Below, piece after piece: positions 1 through 7,747 of a stretch of DNA of 51,704 nt. The notes beneath the pieces were generated by a model, which was not told the origin of the DNA, made no database searches, and was given only the letters and a program-made list of their open reading frames with translations. Within the stretch, counting starts at the first letter, position 1; each line of letters begins with the position of its first letter. Origin of the DNA: Methanobacteriota archaeon (GTDB lineage Archaea > Thermoplasmatota > Poseidoniia > Poseidoniales > Poseidoniaceae); assembly GCA_018662825.1 (NCBI GenBank), contig JABJFI010000070.1:1-51704 (forward strand), in the 5' to 3' direction. Made by a program: the position numbers and the translations under genes.

Positions 1-38
1 ACGAAAAACACCCTTGTAAATGACTATCCTATATTCAT

Positions 39-101
39 GGGTTAGCAGTGGGTCATATACAACGCTACCCTCATGCTCGCATACGTGCACAAGGGGACCC
101 C
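39..101 (+). repeat. Upstream repeat element, copy A
   Basis: This is one of three copies of a non-coding element at the left edge. Its first part, GGGTTAGCAGTGGGT (39-53), nine variable bases and CGCTACC (63-69), recurs with identical spacing in copy C on the minus strand. Its second part (60-100) matches copy B (3326-3286, minus strand) at 34 of 41 positions without gaps, including TACCCTCATGCTCG (66-79). It ends 36 bases before the lipoprotein start codon, so a regulatory role is plausible. A recombination-site origin is an alternative. Confidence 0.6.
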
Positions 102-136
102 ATGTATTCATTTACTTCATGGGTTGTGGAAACTCC

Positions 137-2251
137 ATGAAGAAATTGCAAACACTTCTTTTTACTTTGATGATGATTACCGTTTCACTCGCAGGATGCA
201 CCGATTTATCGAATCAAGTCGACTTGGATGGAGATACCGTTGTTGACGCGGATGACCTATGTCCAGACACTGATACTGGATTATCAGTGGATTTAGATGG
301 ATGTGCTGACAATCAATTGGACGATGATGGCGACCTTGTCATGAACGATGTTGATCTTTGCCCGAATACCCCTGCAGGTGCTGTTGTCGATGCCACAGGC
401 TGTGAACTGCCTGATGCTGATGAAGATGGAATTACTGATGCTGATGACTTGTGCCCTGATACCGATGTTGGTGCAACTGTCGATACAAACGGTTGTGCTG
501 ACAATCAATTGGATGATGATGGTGACCTTGTGATGAACGATGTTGATCTCTGTCCAAACACACCTCCTGGAATAACAGTCGATGCAACTGGTTGTGAACT
601 AATTGCCGACGCTGACGGAGATGGAGTTGCTGATGCTGACGACGATTGTCCAAATACAGATGTTGGAGCGATTGTTGATGCGAGTGGGTGTGCTGAGTAT
701 CAATTAGACGCTGACGAAGATGGAGTTGCTGATGCTGACGACGATTGTCCAAATACAGATGTTGGAGCGATTGTTGATGCGAGTGGGTGTGCTGAGAATC
801 AATTAGACGATGATGGCGATGGAGTGATGAACGACGTTGACCTTTGTCCAATTACAGTTTCAGGAGCCATTGTAGATTCCGTGGGCTGCGACAGATCTTT
901 TGATGTTATTTTACAGAAAACAAACTTGACAAATCCAGTGAAATTTGGCGAATCATTGGTGTTGATAGATGCTGATTACGATAATTACTCTTGTACACTT
1001 ATCTTGGTAGATATTACCACTTTAACGATAGAAGAAATAGTCATTGATGCTTTTCCATCTCCCGATACATATAATACAAATGTCCCAGTTGTAAGCGGTG
1101 ATTTTTTCTATTTTACAGCAAATGATCAAAATCATGGCGAAGAATTGTGGGTTAGTGATGGAACGTTAACGGGCACATTTATGATTAAAGACATCAATCC
1201 TGGAAGTGAAGCTGGGGATCTAAGACACCTTACTGATGTTAACAGCATTCTTTATTTTACTGCAGATGATGGTGTCAGCGGTCTTGAATTATGGAAGACT
1301 GATGGTACTGAGATTGGTACGGCGATGGTCAAAGACATCAATAGTGGAGATGGCCACTCTAACCCTATACGTTTGACAAATGTTAGTAATACACTCTACT
1401 TCTCAGCGACAGATGGTGCACATGGTGAAGAACTTTGGAAAAGCGATGGAACCGATATCGGAACCAAGATGGTTAAGGATACATGCGCAGGGTCTTGCGC
1501 CGCTTATCCATGGGATATTACGCCACTAGGAAATGTTGTTTTCTTCACAGTAAATGATGGCGTTCACGGACGTGAAATATGGGTTTCTGATGGAACATCA
1601 AGTGGCACAGTACTACTTAAAGACATTAATCCAGAAGGTTCCGGTGTGCTTTCGAACTTTGTTCCTCCGAATGACCTTACTGCGGTCGGCAACACTCTCT
1701 ATTTTCACGCCGACGATGGAAATGGACCTGAGTTATGGAAAACAGATGGCACTAACATAGGTACACAAATGGTAAAAGACATCTTTGATGACACAACAGC
1801 TGCTAGTGGAGATCCTGGAGTGCTGAAAATGGTAGCGATCGACAATATTCTCTATTTCGTAATTCAATCTGATGGAAATAGCGCTTCTCCCTCATATGAT
1901 GGTTGCGATAAAGAACTTTGGAGAACTGATGGTACAGAGCTCGGGACTTTTATGGTGAAAGATATTGATGATGGTTGTGGCATGCTCGGCGGACTGAATG
2001 GTATGATTGCAGTAGAAAGCGATCTTTACTTCTTTTCAAACAAGGCCTCCACGCCAGACAAGTACTTATGGAAGACAGATGGTAGTGATTCTGGAACTGT
2101 CAGATATTTATCGTTAGTTGGTCTCGATACTCCTTCTTGGTCTATCGGCACTGATGCATTTGATATTTGCTCAGCAGATTCAAATTCACTTTTCTTCACT
2201 TATTTTGACAGTACAATGAACTCAAGATACTTAGCGACGTACGAAATTTAA
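137..2251 (+). CDS. Lipoprotein with calcium-type DxDxDG repeats and ELWxxDGT repeats
   Basis: This is a predicted secreted, membrane-anchored protein of 704 residues; its function is unknown. I chose the ATG at 137 because it begins a signal peptide (Lys-Lys, hydrophobic stretch) ending in a lipobox, LAGC, with Cys21 as the lipidated residue. The open frame extends 39 codons further upstream, but that part lies over repeat element A. Residues about 25-255 hold seven units of about 33 residues of the thrombospondin type 3/OmpA-linker kind (acidic loop, CPxT, GxxVDxxGC), likely calcium-binding. Two adjacent units are almost identical in DNA. The rest holds seven ELWxxDGT-type repeats (for example GLELWKTDGTEIGT), a family thought to form propeller-like structures. 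It probably acts in surface binding or adhesion. No enzymatic motif is visible. Confidence 0.8.
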   Translation: MKKLQTLLFTLMMITVSLAGCTDLSNQVDLDGDTVVDADDLCPDTDTGLSVDLDGCADNQLDDDGDLVMNDVDLCPNTPAGAVVDATGCELPDADEDGITDADDLCPDTDVGATVDTNGCADNQLDDDGDLVMNDVDLCPNTPPGITVDATGCELIADADGDGVADADDDCPNTDVGAIVDASGCAEYQLDADEDGVADADDDCPNTDVGAIVDASGCAENQLDDDGDGVMNDVDLCPITVSGAIVDSVGCDRSFDVILQKTNLTNPVKFGESLVLIDADYDNYSCTLILVDITTLTIEEIVIDAFPSPDTYNTNVPVVSGDFFYFTANDQNHGEELWVSDGTLTGTFMIKDINPGSEAGDLRHLTDVNSILYFTADDGVSGLELWKTDGTEIGTAMVKDINSGDGHSNPIRLTNVSNTLYFSATDGAHGEELWKSDGTDIGTKMVKDTCAGSCAAYPWDITPLGNVVFFTVNDGVHGREIWVSDGTSSGTVLLKDINPEGSGVLSNFVPPNDLTAVGNTLYFHADDGNGPELWKTDGTNIGTQMVKDIFDDTTAASGDPGVLKMVAIDNILYFVIQSDGNSASPSYDGCDKELWRTDGTELGTFMVKDIDDGCGMLGGLNGMIAVESDLYFFSNKASTPDKYLWKTDGSDSGTVRYLSLVGLDTPSWSIGTDAFDICSADSNSLFFTYFDSTMNSRYLATYEI
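621..809 (+). repeat. 99-bp tandem duplication inside the lipoprotein gene
   Basis: Bases 621-697 and 720-796 are identical, a period of 99 bases (33 codons), and identity continues with one mismatch to 710/809. Other units of the same protein repeat differ much more, so this copy looks like a recent in-frame expansion. It lies in the calcium-type repeat region. Confidence 0.85.
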
Positions 2252-2560
2252 ATGATGAAACAAACGAGCATGAATTGTTTGCGAAGTCTTCCAACGACTC
2301 TCTCTTCACAACTAATGTCGCTTAGAATGCCTCGTGACAAGTCTATTTCTTACTGCGCATCATAATCATAATGTTTTAAATTAATGAAATGGATAAGTGA
2401 ATAGCCTATTATCACAAGGGTTTCATCATAACACCCTTTGATTCATTTTGTCCTTACACATGGCCTTGCTATGGGCCATATACGTCGGTAGCGACGAATA
2501 GCACCCACTGCTAACCCTTGTGTAATCAAATTCGTTAACATGGGTATTATGGAGAAACCC
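2252..2560. other. Gene-free stretch with inverted repeats
   Basis: No credible open frame lies in these 309 bases between the lipoprotein and zinc-ribbon stop codons. It contains repeat copy C (2481-2517). A perfect 9-base inverted pair, CACAAGGGT at 2413-2421 and ACCCTTGTG at 2514-2522, surrounds copy C. A shorter hairpin (AAGGGT 2416-2421 with ACCCTT 2433-2438) lies inside. Both flanking genes end here, so terminators are expected, but I see no clear T-run signal. Confidence 0.5.
2481..2517 (-). repeat. Upstream repeat element, copy C
   Basis: On the minus strand, GGGTTAGCAGTGGGT (2517-2503), nine bases, then CGCTACC (2493-2487) reproduces the first part of copy A with the same spacing. 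Downstream of it on that strand there is no gene, only a five-codon frame, so this copy is either a remnant, a recombination site or the promoter of a non-coding RNA. It lies just after the stop of the zinc-ribbon gene, in the same orientation as copy B. Confidence 0.55.
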
Positions 2561-3226
2561 TCATGAATTCAACCATGATAAATTTGATACCCCATGTTGG
2601 TCTCTAAGTGCATCTAAATCAATTCCGCAATCAGCAGCAAATCTCTCTAATGCATCAATATATGAAGTTGCTGAAATTTCACCGACTTCATCAATTTCCG
2701 AGTCAGTATCTAACCCTTCTAATTTCACTTTGAGTATATTTACACATTCTTGAATAATTTTGAAAATACCAGCATCAACTTTCTCCCTAAATCGGTATGG
2801 TAGGGTATAGTCATCGTCATCAACTTCAAAAGAGGTCTCTTCACGCTCTAAATATGCGGCTCCAAGATTAAATATGCTTCTTAATCTATCAAGATCAATG
2901 AACCTACTATGGGCAAAACCTTCTAATGCCGAAATGTAGTTAACGGCATTTGCCTCTGCCTCTTCATCTGTTTCTTCATCTACATCATCCTCAATAAATT
3001 CATTTCCTTGTTCCAATAAACCCGAAGAATGCAATGCTTTAACCATTGCATTTGCAATTAGGTCTGGGTCGTTATTGACTATGGTATGATTGACATCGCC
3101 GATAAAAACTCCGTCTCTAGAATCAATACTTAATGAAGATTCAGATGGTATTATTTTGTTAGAACAATTAGGGCAAAAATCCCAACCCACATCAACTTCA
3201 AAACCACAGTGTACGCACACAGGCAT
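2561..3226 (-). CDS. Zinc-ribbon protein of unknown function with a duplicated motif
   Basis: I do not recognise the family. The 221-residue product starts with a rubredoxin-knuckle zinc ribbon (Cys4, Cys7, Cys18, Cys21). A short motif about residues 38-52 (DGVFIGDVNHTIVNN) resembles the C-terminal motif of the membrane protein at 49603-50574. An acidic linker (77-92) follows. A 20-residue helical motif appears twice, at 97-116 and 189-208 (YI-ALE-FA---IDLD-LR pattern). There is no signal peptide or membrane segment, so it is probably cytoplasmic. The start at 3226 sits 27-28 bases after a TATA-like AATATATATATT, which suggests a leaderless transcript. Copies B and C of the left-edge repeat flank the gene in the same orientation. 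Confidence 0.7.
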   Translation of the reverse strand: MPVCVHCGFEVDVGWDFCPNCSNKIIPSESSLSIDSRDGVFIGDVNHTIVNNDPDLIANAMVKALHSSGLLEQGNEFIEDDVDEETDEEAEANAVNYISALEGFAHSRFIDLDRLRSIFNLGAAYLEREETSFEVDDDDYTLPYRFREKVDAGIFKIIQECVNILKVKLEGLDTDSEIDEVGEISATSYIDALERFAADCGIDLDALRDQHGVSNLSWLNS

Positions 3227-3247
3227 ATACCAAACAGCAGTTTTGGG

Positions 3248-3259
3248 AATATATATATT
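3248..3259 (-). promoter_or_regulatory. TATA box of the zinc-ribbon gene
   Basis: AATATATATATT is centred about 27-28 bases before the ATG at 3226. That is the archaeal TATA-to-start spacing, so the transcript is probably leaderless and this also supports the chosen start codon. Repeat copy B lies about 27 bases further upstream. Confidence 0.55.
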
Positions 3260-3285
3260 GTGATAAAAAGTAAAGATACTATAAC

Positions 3286-3326
3286 GGGGGCCCTTGCATA
3301 CGTATACGAGCATGAGGGTACCGTTG
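3286..3326 (-). repeat. Upstream repeat element, copy B
   Basis: Read on the minus strand, 3326-3286 aligns gap-free with 60-100, with 34 of 41 bases identical, including TACCCTCATGCTCG (3320-3307), ATACGT (3305-3300) and CAAGGG (3296-3291). It lies just upstream of the TATA box of the zinc-ribbon gene, the equivalent position to copy A before the lipoprotein gene. It begins 30 bases beyond the actin-like gene stop codon. Confidence 0.65.
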
Positions 3327-3355
3327 AGTTCAAATCCACTCGACAGATTTCCAAA

Positions 3356-4381
3356 TCAGCGAGTTGCAAGAGTTAGGTTCTTCCACATCTCTTCTGGAAC
3401 TTCCATTGCAAGGCGAAGACCGCCCATAGCACCGAGGCGCACTGGGTCATCGACAACGTGGACATTGACATCGCCCATATCCGAAAGTTTACGTTCGATC
3501 ATTGCACCGAGTCCTCGAATTCCAGAACCGCCACCAGCGAGAACCATGTTTCGGCGGAACTCATCGTGGTATTCAGGATTTGAACCTGCAATCAATTGCT
3601 TGACATTTTCGACAATTGGGTCAACAATCGATTCACATGCACGTTGAATGCAATCGGTAATGTCAAGATTCATTGCCTTTCCTTCAATTGAGAAATCGAC
3701 CATTACTGGTGAATCTGGAGTAGCTGAACCAACAAAGGAATGCTGTTCCTTCCAACGTCGAGCCATGTCTTTGGTAATTTGAGCACCACTGTATTTCGAT
3801 TGAACTTCTTCGATTATTTTTCGGTCAACGAAATCTCCTGCATAGCCGGTGTGCATTTGGTCACTAGGGCCAGGAATAGTTCCGTAAACACGACAAAGGT
3901 CGGCTGTTCCAGCACCAATATCGATAACAAGTGTATGTTCAATCATATCCAATGCATAAGCAACAGCGAAAGGCTCGGAAATAATCATTGCAGCGTTAAC
4001 TGAACCAGCGGCTGCATCAAAAATAGCGGTCTTATCGACATAACTTGCTTCTGCAGGTGCACCAATAACTGCAACCACACGGTTGTAATCTTCAGGGTCT
4101 GATAGACCTATGAGGTGAGTGATGAAGTGCGCGATAAATTCACGGTCTTCTTGTGTATCTTTGATAACACCCAATTCCAAAGGTCGGAATAGGTTGAGTG
4201 CGAGTCGATTCTTGAGGGCTTCCTCACCAAAAAGAACATCTCGCTTGAGGAAATTTCGTGCGATTGGATCTTTAGGAGTACCAATGACTGTGAGTTCTTC
4301 TTCTTCGTGGCTATCCGAAGATACCATGACGGAACGGAAGGTTCCTAAATCAATTCCAATATACAATATGTCTTCTGCCAT
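3356..4381 (-). CDS. MreB/MamK-like actin-family ATPase
   Basis: The 341-residue product is an actin-fold ATPase related to MreB and MamK, expected to form cytoplasmic filaments. Visible signatures are phosphate-1 (GIDLGT, residues 9-14), the connect-1 type IISEPFAVAYAL segment, phosphate-2 (VIDIGAGTADL) and the adenosine motif (VLAGGGSGIRGL) near residue 280. The length matches MreB (about 340). No MreC, MreD or penicillin-binding protein gene adjoins it, so a peptidoglycan role is not implied; cell shape or spatial organisation is a guess. A TATA-like stretch occurs at 4464-4473 on the minus strand. It could be a crenactin relative, but the sequence reads closer to bacterial MreB/MamK. Confidence 0.85.
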   Translation of the reverse strand: MAEDILYIGIDLGTFRSVMVSSDSHEEEELTVIGTPKDPIARNFLKRDVLFGEEALKNRLALNLFRPLELGVIKDTQEDREFIAHFITHLIGLSDPEDYNRVVAVIGAPAEASYVDKTAIFDAAAGSVNAAMIISEPFAVAYALDMIEHTLVIDIGAGTADLCRVYGTIPGPSDQMHTGYAGDFVDRKIIEEVQSKYSGAQITKDMARRWKEQHSFVGSATPDSPVMVDFSIEGKAMNLDITDCIQRACESIVDPIVENVKQLIAGSNPEYHDEFRRNMVLAGGGSGIRGLGAMIERKLSDMGDVNVHVVDDPVRLGAMGGLRLAMEVPEEMWKNLTLATR

Positions 4382-4538
4382 AGCACTCGCCTACCCTCGC
4401 CATTGCGAACTACCTTATGAAGAATACCTCGCTCCTGCGAGAAGACTTCCACGCATTCAAACAAAATATATTCCTCACAGCTTGTAATGCCAATCTATAG
4501 AATGTGGCATATAGGTGCATAAATATTTGAAAAGGGCT

Positions 4539-5555
4539 TCAACACCATTCTTCACAGCCTTGACAATACCATGCTGCATATTCTGGATATAGTTGAGCCA
4601 TTTTCCCACATGAAGTACATTCCTTGAGTGTATCTTCACCATACATTTCTAAAACCATTTGGACATGATAGACATCGTCAATACCTAATTGTTGCCTCAT
4701 TGACCACAATAATTGGTCCTCACTTGGAGATATGATACCATCTTCCAAAACCAATTCGACGATGTTCCGGTAATCCTCAAAATCTTGCAAATTACGGGCA
4801 TCTAGAACAATGCCATTCTTCTCTGCAACGATGTCCGTTCCTCCTGGGTCATCGATAAATAAAACTAATGATTCTGGCTTCAATTCATCGTTTCGAAGTT
4901 CGAAGGAAATACGAACTCCTTCTAGTGTTGCAAATACTAAATTTGAGTTGTTGTTGATTGTCATGGCAATCGAACGGGCTGTATCTTCTGCCGAGCGGCC
5001 CTTTCTCCAACCGTTAGGATCGTTGACATTAAAACAATAAAATTCAGTACCTTTGCCTGGATATTCAAGTCGTATTTCTTCACCTCCATCAAAGCCGTTG
5101 GCAACCACGGTCAACGCTGCGACTTCTGTCGAAACAATATTATCCTCATCATCAAAACTAATCATGAGAGGTTTCCTCTCCTCGGCAGCCGTGTTAAAAT
5201 GTCCTTGCATACCAGTCATCCATTTATCCTCAAGACGGGCGAGAGATTCTTCTTGAACTTTTGAGAGGTTTTTGTCAACACCAAGGACACCTGCAAGACT
5301 TCCACTTTCGATTTCACGCTTGAACTCCTCAATCTGTTGACTGTCTTGATGATAGGTAGGAATCTCTAGTTGGTTGGATTCTTCAACAAAATTCGGGTCT
5401 TTCCAGTCATGTTGACAAGAAACACAATTGAGGTATCCGTTCATGGTCGATGGCTGAGCATCACCTCCACAACGAGGGCAGTCTCCATCCTCATTGTAAC
5501 CAAGGTTCTCAACTGCCTCGCGTCGACCCTTTCGTATGTTCCCAAATCCTGCCAT
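4539..5555 (-). CDS. Protein with zinc ribbons at both ends, unknown function
   Basis: I do not recognise this 338-residue protein. It has an N-terminal CxxC-14-CxxC zinc ribbon (Cys26, Cys29, Cys44, Cys47) and a C-terminal one (Cys313, Cys316, Cys331, Cys334, plus the last residue Cys338). The centre has no catalytic motif that I can name. Residues about 255-310 include a segment (DGIISPSEDQLLW then LGI) reminiscent of TerB or EF-hand-like helical modules common in archaeal hypothetical proteins. There is no signal peptide or membrane segment. It stands between the actin-like gene and the DUF35/thiolase pair with its own 64-base upstream gap, so it is probably a separate unit. Confidence 0.7.
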   Translation of the reverse strand: MAGFGNIRKGRREAVENLGYNEDGDCPRCGGDAQPSTMNGYLNCVSCQHDWKDPNFVEESNQLEIPTYHQDSQQIEEFKREIESGSLAGVLGVDKNLSKVQEESLARLEDKWMTGMQGHFNTAAEERKPLMISFDDEDNIVSTEVAALTVVANGFDGGEEIRLEYPGKGTEFYCFNVNDPNGWRKGRSAEDTARSIAMTINNNSNLVFATLEGVRISFELRNDELKPESLVLFIDDPGGTDIVAEKNGIVLDARNLQDFEDYRNIVELVLEDGIISPSEDQLLWSMRQQLGIDDVYHVQMVLEMYGEDTLKECTSCGKMAQLYPEYAAWYCQGCEEWC

Positions 5556-5619
5556 ATTGTATGCACATCATTGCCTTTCTATCAAGGCTTTGGATATATC
5601 AAATGAAAAAATAATGTTA

Positions 5620-6471
5620 TTATTGGCGCACAGGAATGGCTTTGAGTCCATACCGAATGATTCCTTCTTGAGCATATATCTTTCGAACTGCAAAATGAAC
5701 TATGTCACCGATAACTGGTGAATAGTCTACATCGTCTGTAACCAAAAAAACACCTCGAGGACCCTGCTCAAAACTTACTAAAAGTGTTTGAAGGCCACCG
5801 AGGATAGGAGCACGTAAAGAAAATTCTGATGGTGCTCCAGCAGCACTGAGTTTTGTCCATGATTCAACCTTAGCCTTGCCAATGAGAAGTTCTGATTCCG
5901 AAGGAAGACGGCGCCCTAAAGAATCGAGTTGACGTGGGGGCCAAATGAGATTTCCATCAACATTTTGTGATGCAAGTGACAAACGTGCTCGGGCACCTTC
6001 AAGATACTGAGATTGAGAAACATAAGCACCCTGAGACACATTACTAGTTGATTGTTCAAGACACCAAGCCTCCCCCATGTCGTTATGGAACTCTGCATCG
6101 ATAATTTCAACATCCTGCGGTGCATCAAAATCGCATATCTCGGTGTCAACCTTGGCAACGACAAGAGTCGCTTCATCTCCAGCCAAAACATCCCACTTGA
6201 TTTCGTCAAATTCCAACTCATCGTTATGAAAAGGAGAGTCTACACCAGTAGCCAAGTAGACAGTTGAGGCATCAATAGATTCTGGAAGATGTATTGCATT
6301 AATTTGATGGCCATTGATTTGCATCAATTGGATTGCAGCAACCGCCATTGTAGTAGAGTCGCTATCTGGGCCATAGACAATTTTTTCTTCATGAACATAG
6401 GGTGATTGGATGTACAGGGAGTCCTCAGCCTCGACGACCAAATAGCCCTTCCAATGCTGGTTCTCAGACAT
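5620..6471 (-). CDS. DUF35-type OB-fold partner of thiolase, with extra N-terminal domain
   Basis: The C-terminal part (about residues 157-283) matches the DUF35 family: an alpha-helical stretch, a WPPR motif (177-180, usual form FPPR), then an OB-fold. In archaea DUF35 proteins bridge acetoacetyl-CoA thiolase and HMG-CoA synthase at the start of the mevalonate pathway. Here the usual zinc-ribbon cysteines around PPR are absent. Residues 1-155 form an additional domain that I cannot identify; a degenerate thiolase/HMG-CoA-synthase-like fold is possible. The start at 6471 has a Shine-Dalgarno GGGAGAG and overlaps the thiolase stop by eight bases, which indicates translational coupling. Confidence 0.75.
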   Translation of the reverse strand: MSENQHWKGYLVVEAEDSLYIQSPYVHEEKIVYGPDSDSTTMAVAAIQLMQINGHQINAIHLPESIDASTVYLATGVDSPFHNDELEFDEIKWDVLAGDEATLVVAKVDTEICDFDAPQDVEIIDAEFHNDMGEAWCLEQSTSNVSQGAYVSQSQYLEGARARLSLASQNVDGNLIWPPRQLDSLGRRLPSESELLIGKAKVESWTKLSAAGAPSEFSLRAPILGGLQTLLVSFEQGPRGVFLVTDDVDYSPVIGDIVHFAVRKIYAQEGIIRYGLKAIPVRQ

Positions 6472-7639
6472 TTCTATCTCTCCCAAATATATGAACGGCA
6501 CAGGTTGCACCAGAACCGCCTACATTGTGCGTCAATCCAATTTCTGCATCTCTAACCTGTCGCGTATTTTCAACTGAGCCCCTCAGTTGCTTGAACACCT
6601 CAACGGCTTGACCCGTTCCAGTTGCTCCTAAGGGATGACCTTTGGATTTGAGTCCACCACTAGGATTGATACATACGGAACCTTCGTTTCTTATTCCATT
6701 TCCTTCACGTGCAAAAATTCCACCTTGCCCGTGTTCGGAAAATCCAAGATCTTCAGTAGCCATTAATTCGGCGATTGTAAAACAATCATGGACTTCGGCT
6801 AAATCCACATCATTTGCAGTTAAACCAGCAGCAGAATATGCTGATTGTGAGGCTTTTTGAGTTGCTAATAATTGTGTAATAGATGGACGGTCATGGAGAG
6901 CCAATCGGTCAGATGCTGCTCCAGAAGAACGCACCCACACTGGGTCGTCAGTAAATTGTCGTACTACATGGTCAGCAGCTAGAATAACGCAGGAGGCACC
7001 ATCCGATGTTGGACAGCAATCATACAGCGTGAGAGGGTCGGCTACCATGAAACCATTTTCAGCCTTATCAAAGGATACTTGTTTTCTAAGGTGTGCTTGT
7101 TCATTATCAAAACCATGCATGTGGTTTTTGACGCTAATATGGACCAAATCATCATGCGAGGATTCATGTTCATGGAAATGCCGACGTGCCATCAAGGCAT
7201 AAGTTCCCGGAAAAGTGAGGCCTGCTAGACGTTCCCATTCAGTATCGCCTGAAACACCGAGCCAAAAGCGCTTACGTTCGGCTGAAAGGTCATTCATTTT
7301 CTCGATGCCACCGGCCACGACAATGTCTGCTTGTCCACTCTTAATCGCCATCCAAGCATCACGTAATGCGAAACCCGAAGATGCGCAAGCATTTTCTACA
7401 CGCCGGACTGGAATTCCGTCCAATCCGGAATGTTCGGTCAGTAACGCGGCAGTATTGCCCAGTTGCGCACCTCCAAATGCTACACTTCCAATGAAGGCCT
7501 CATCAACTTGATGTGGGTCAAAATTTTTGTCGACGGACGAAAAAGCGTTTTCCGCAGCCTCAGCCCACATTCCCTTCAAACCAAGTTGGTGATTACCATA
7601 CTTTGTTTGACCAGCACCGATGACGGCAACATCGACCAT
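6464..7639 (-). CDS. Thiolase-family acetyl-CoA C-acyltransferase
   Basis: The 391-residue product is a thiolase of the archaeal/SCP-x type, expected to make acetoacetyl-CoA from two acetyl-CoA. Visible features are the nucleophilic Cys85 in NACASSG, the VHDCFT histidine motif and the C-terminal GHPLGATG motif with the catalytic histidine. The ATG at 7639 opens a typical thiolase N-terminus (VAVIGAGQTKYG); the open frame continues 46 codons upstream, but into the KptA promoter side. It overlaps the DUF35 gene, the standard archaeal pairing for mevalonate synthesis. A role in fatty-acid beta-oxidation is the main alternative, since no HMG-CoA synthase adjoins it. Confidence 0.88.
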   Translation of the reverse strand: MVDVAVIGAGQTKYGNHQLGLKGMWAEAAENAFSSVDKNFDPHQVDEAFIGSVAFGGAQLGNTAALLTEHSGLDGIPVRRVENACASSGFALRDAWMAIKSGQADIVVAGGIEKMNDLSAERKRFWLGVSGDTEWERLAGLTFPGTYALMARRHFHEHESSHDDLVHISVKNHMHGFDNEQAHLRKQVSFDKAENGFMVADPLTLYDCCPTSDGASCVILAADHVVRQFTDDPVWVRSSGAASDRLALHDRPSITQLLATQKASQSAYSAAGLTANDVDLAEVHDCFTIAELMATEDLGFSEHGQGGIFAREGNGIRNEGSVCINPSGGLKSKGHPLGATGTGQAVEVFKQLRGSVENTRQVRDAEIGLTHNVGGSGATCAVHIFGRDRNV

Positions 7640-7747
7640 GTCACTCCCAAGGGGAACCAGCACTTGAGCAAGTCGGTCGTATTCGAGGCATTTAATTCGT
7701 GTAAACCACCCGTAGAGTCTAAGAACACGCTCTACTCCCCTCGAAAT

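Noticed and set aside
20-136. Upstream extension of the lipoprotein frame
   Set aside because: It would place a signal peptide 40 residues inside the protein, and it overlaps a repeat element also found in non-coding positions.
621-809. CRISPR array
   Set aside because: The repeats are adjacent coding units with no spacer diversity; they translate to protein repeats in a long frame.
432-851. 139-residue minus-strand open frame rich in His, Gln and Leu
   Set aside because: It is antisense to the calcium-type repeats; its periodic composition is a by-product of the repeated GAT/GAC codons on the other strand.
39-2517. Integron attC or transposon terminal inverted repeats
   Set aside because: No integrase or transposase frame is present, core-site patterns do not match, and a third copy lies outside the pair.
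3321-3350. tRNA-like GAGTTCAAATCC segment
   Set aside because: The surrounding bases do not form a T stem of five pairs or an acceptor stem, and the segment runs into the actin-like gene's 3' end.
3294-3647. 117-residue plus-strand open frame
   Set aside because: It covers repeat copy B and the antisense of the actin-like gene, with no family features.
7463-7747. N-terminal extension of the KptA frame
   Set aside because: It is antisense to the thiolase gene and its start region and carries no KptA features; the zinc motif starts right after 7748.
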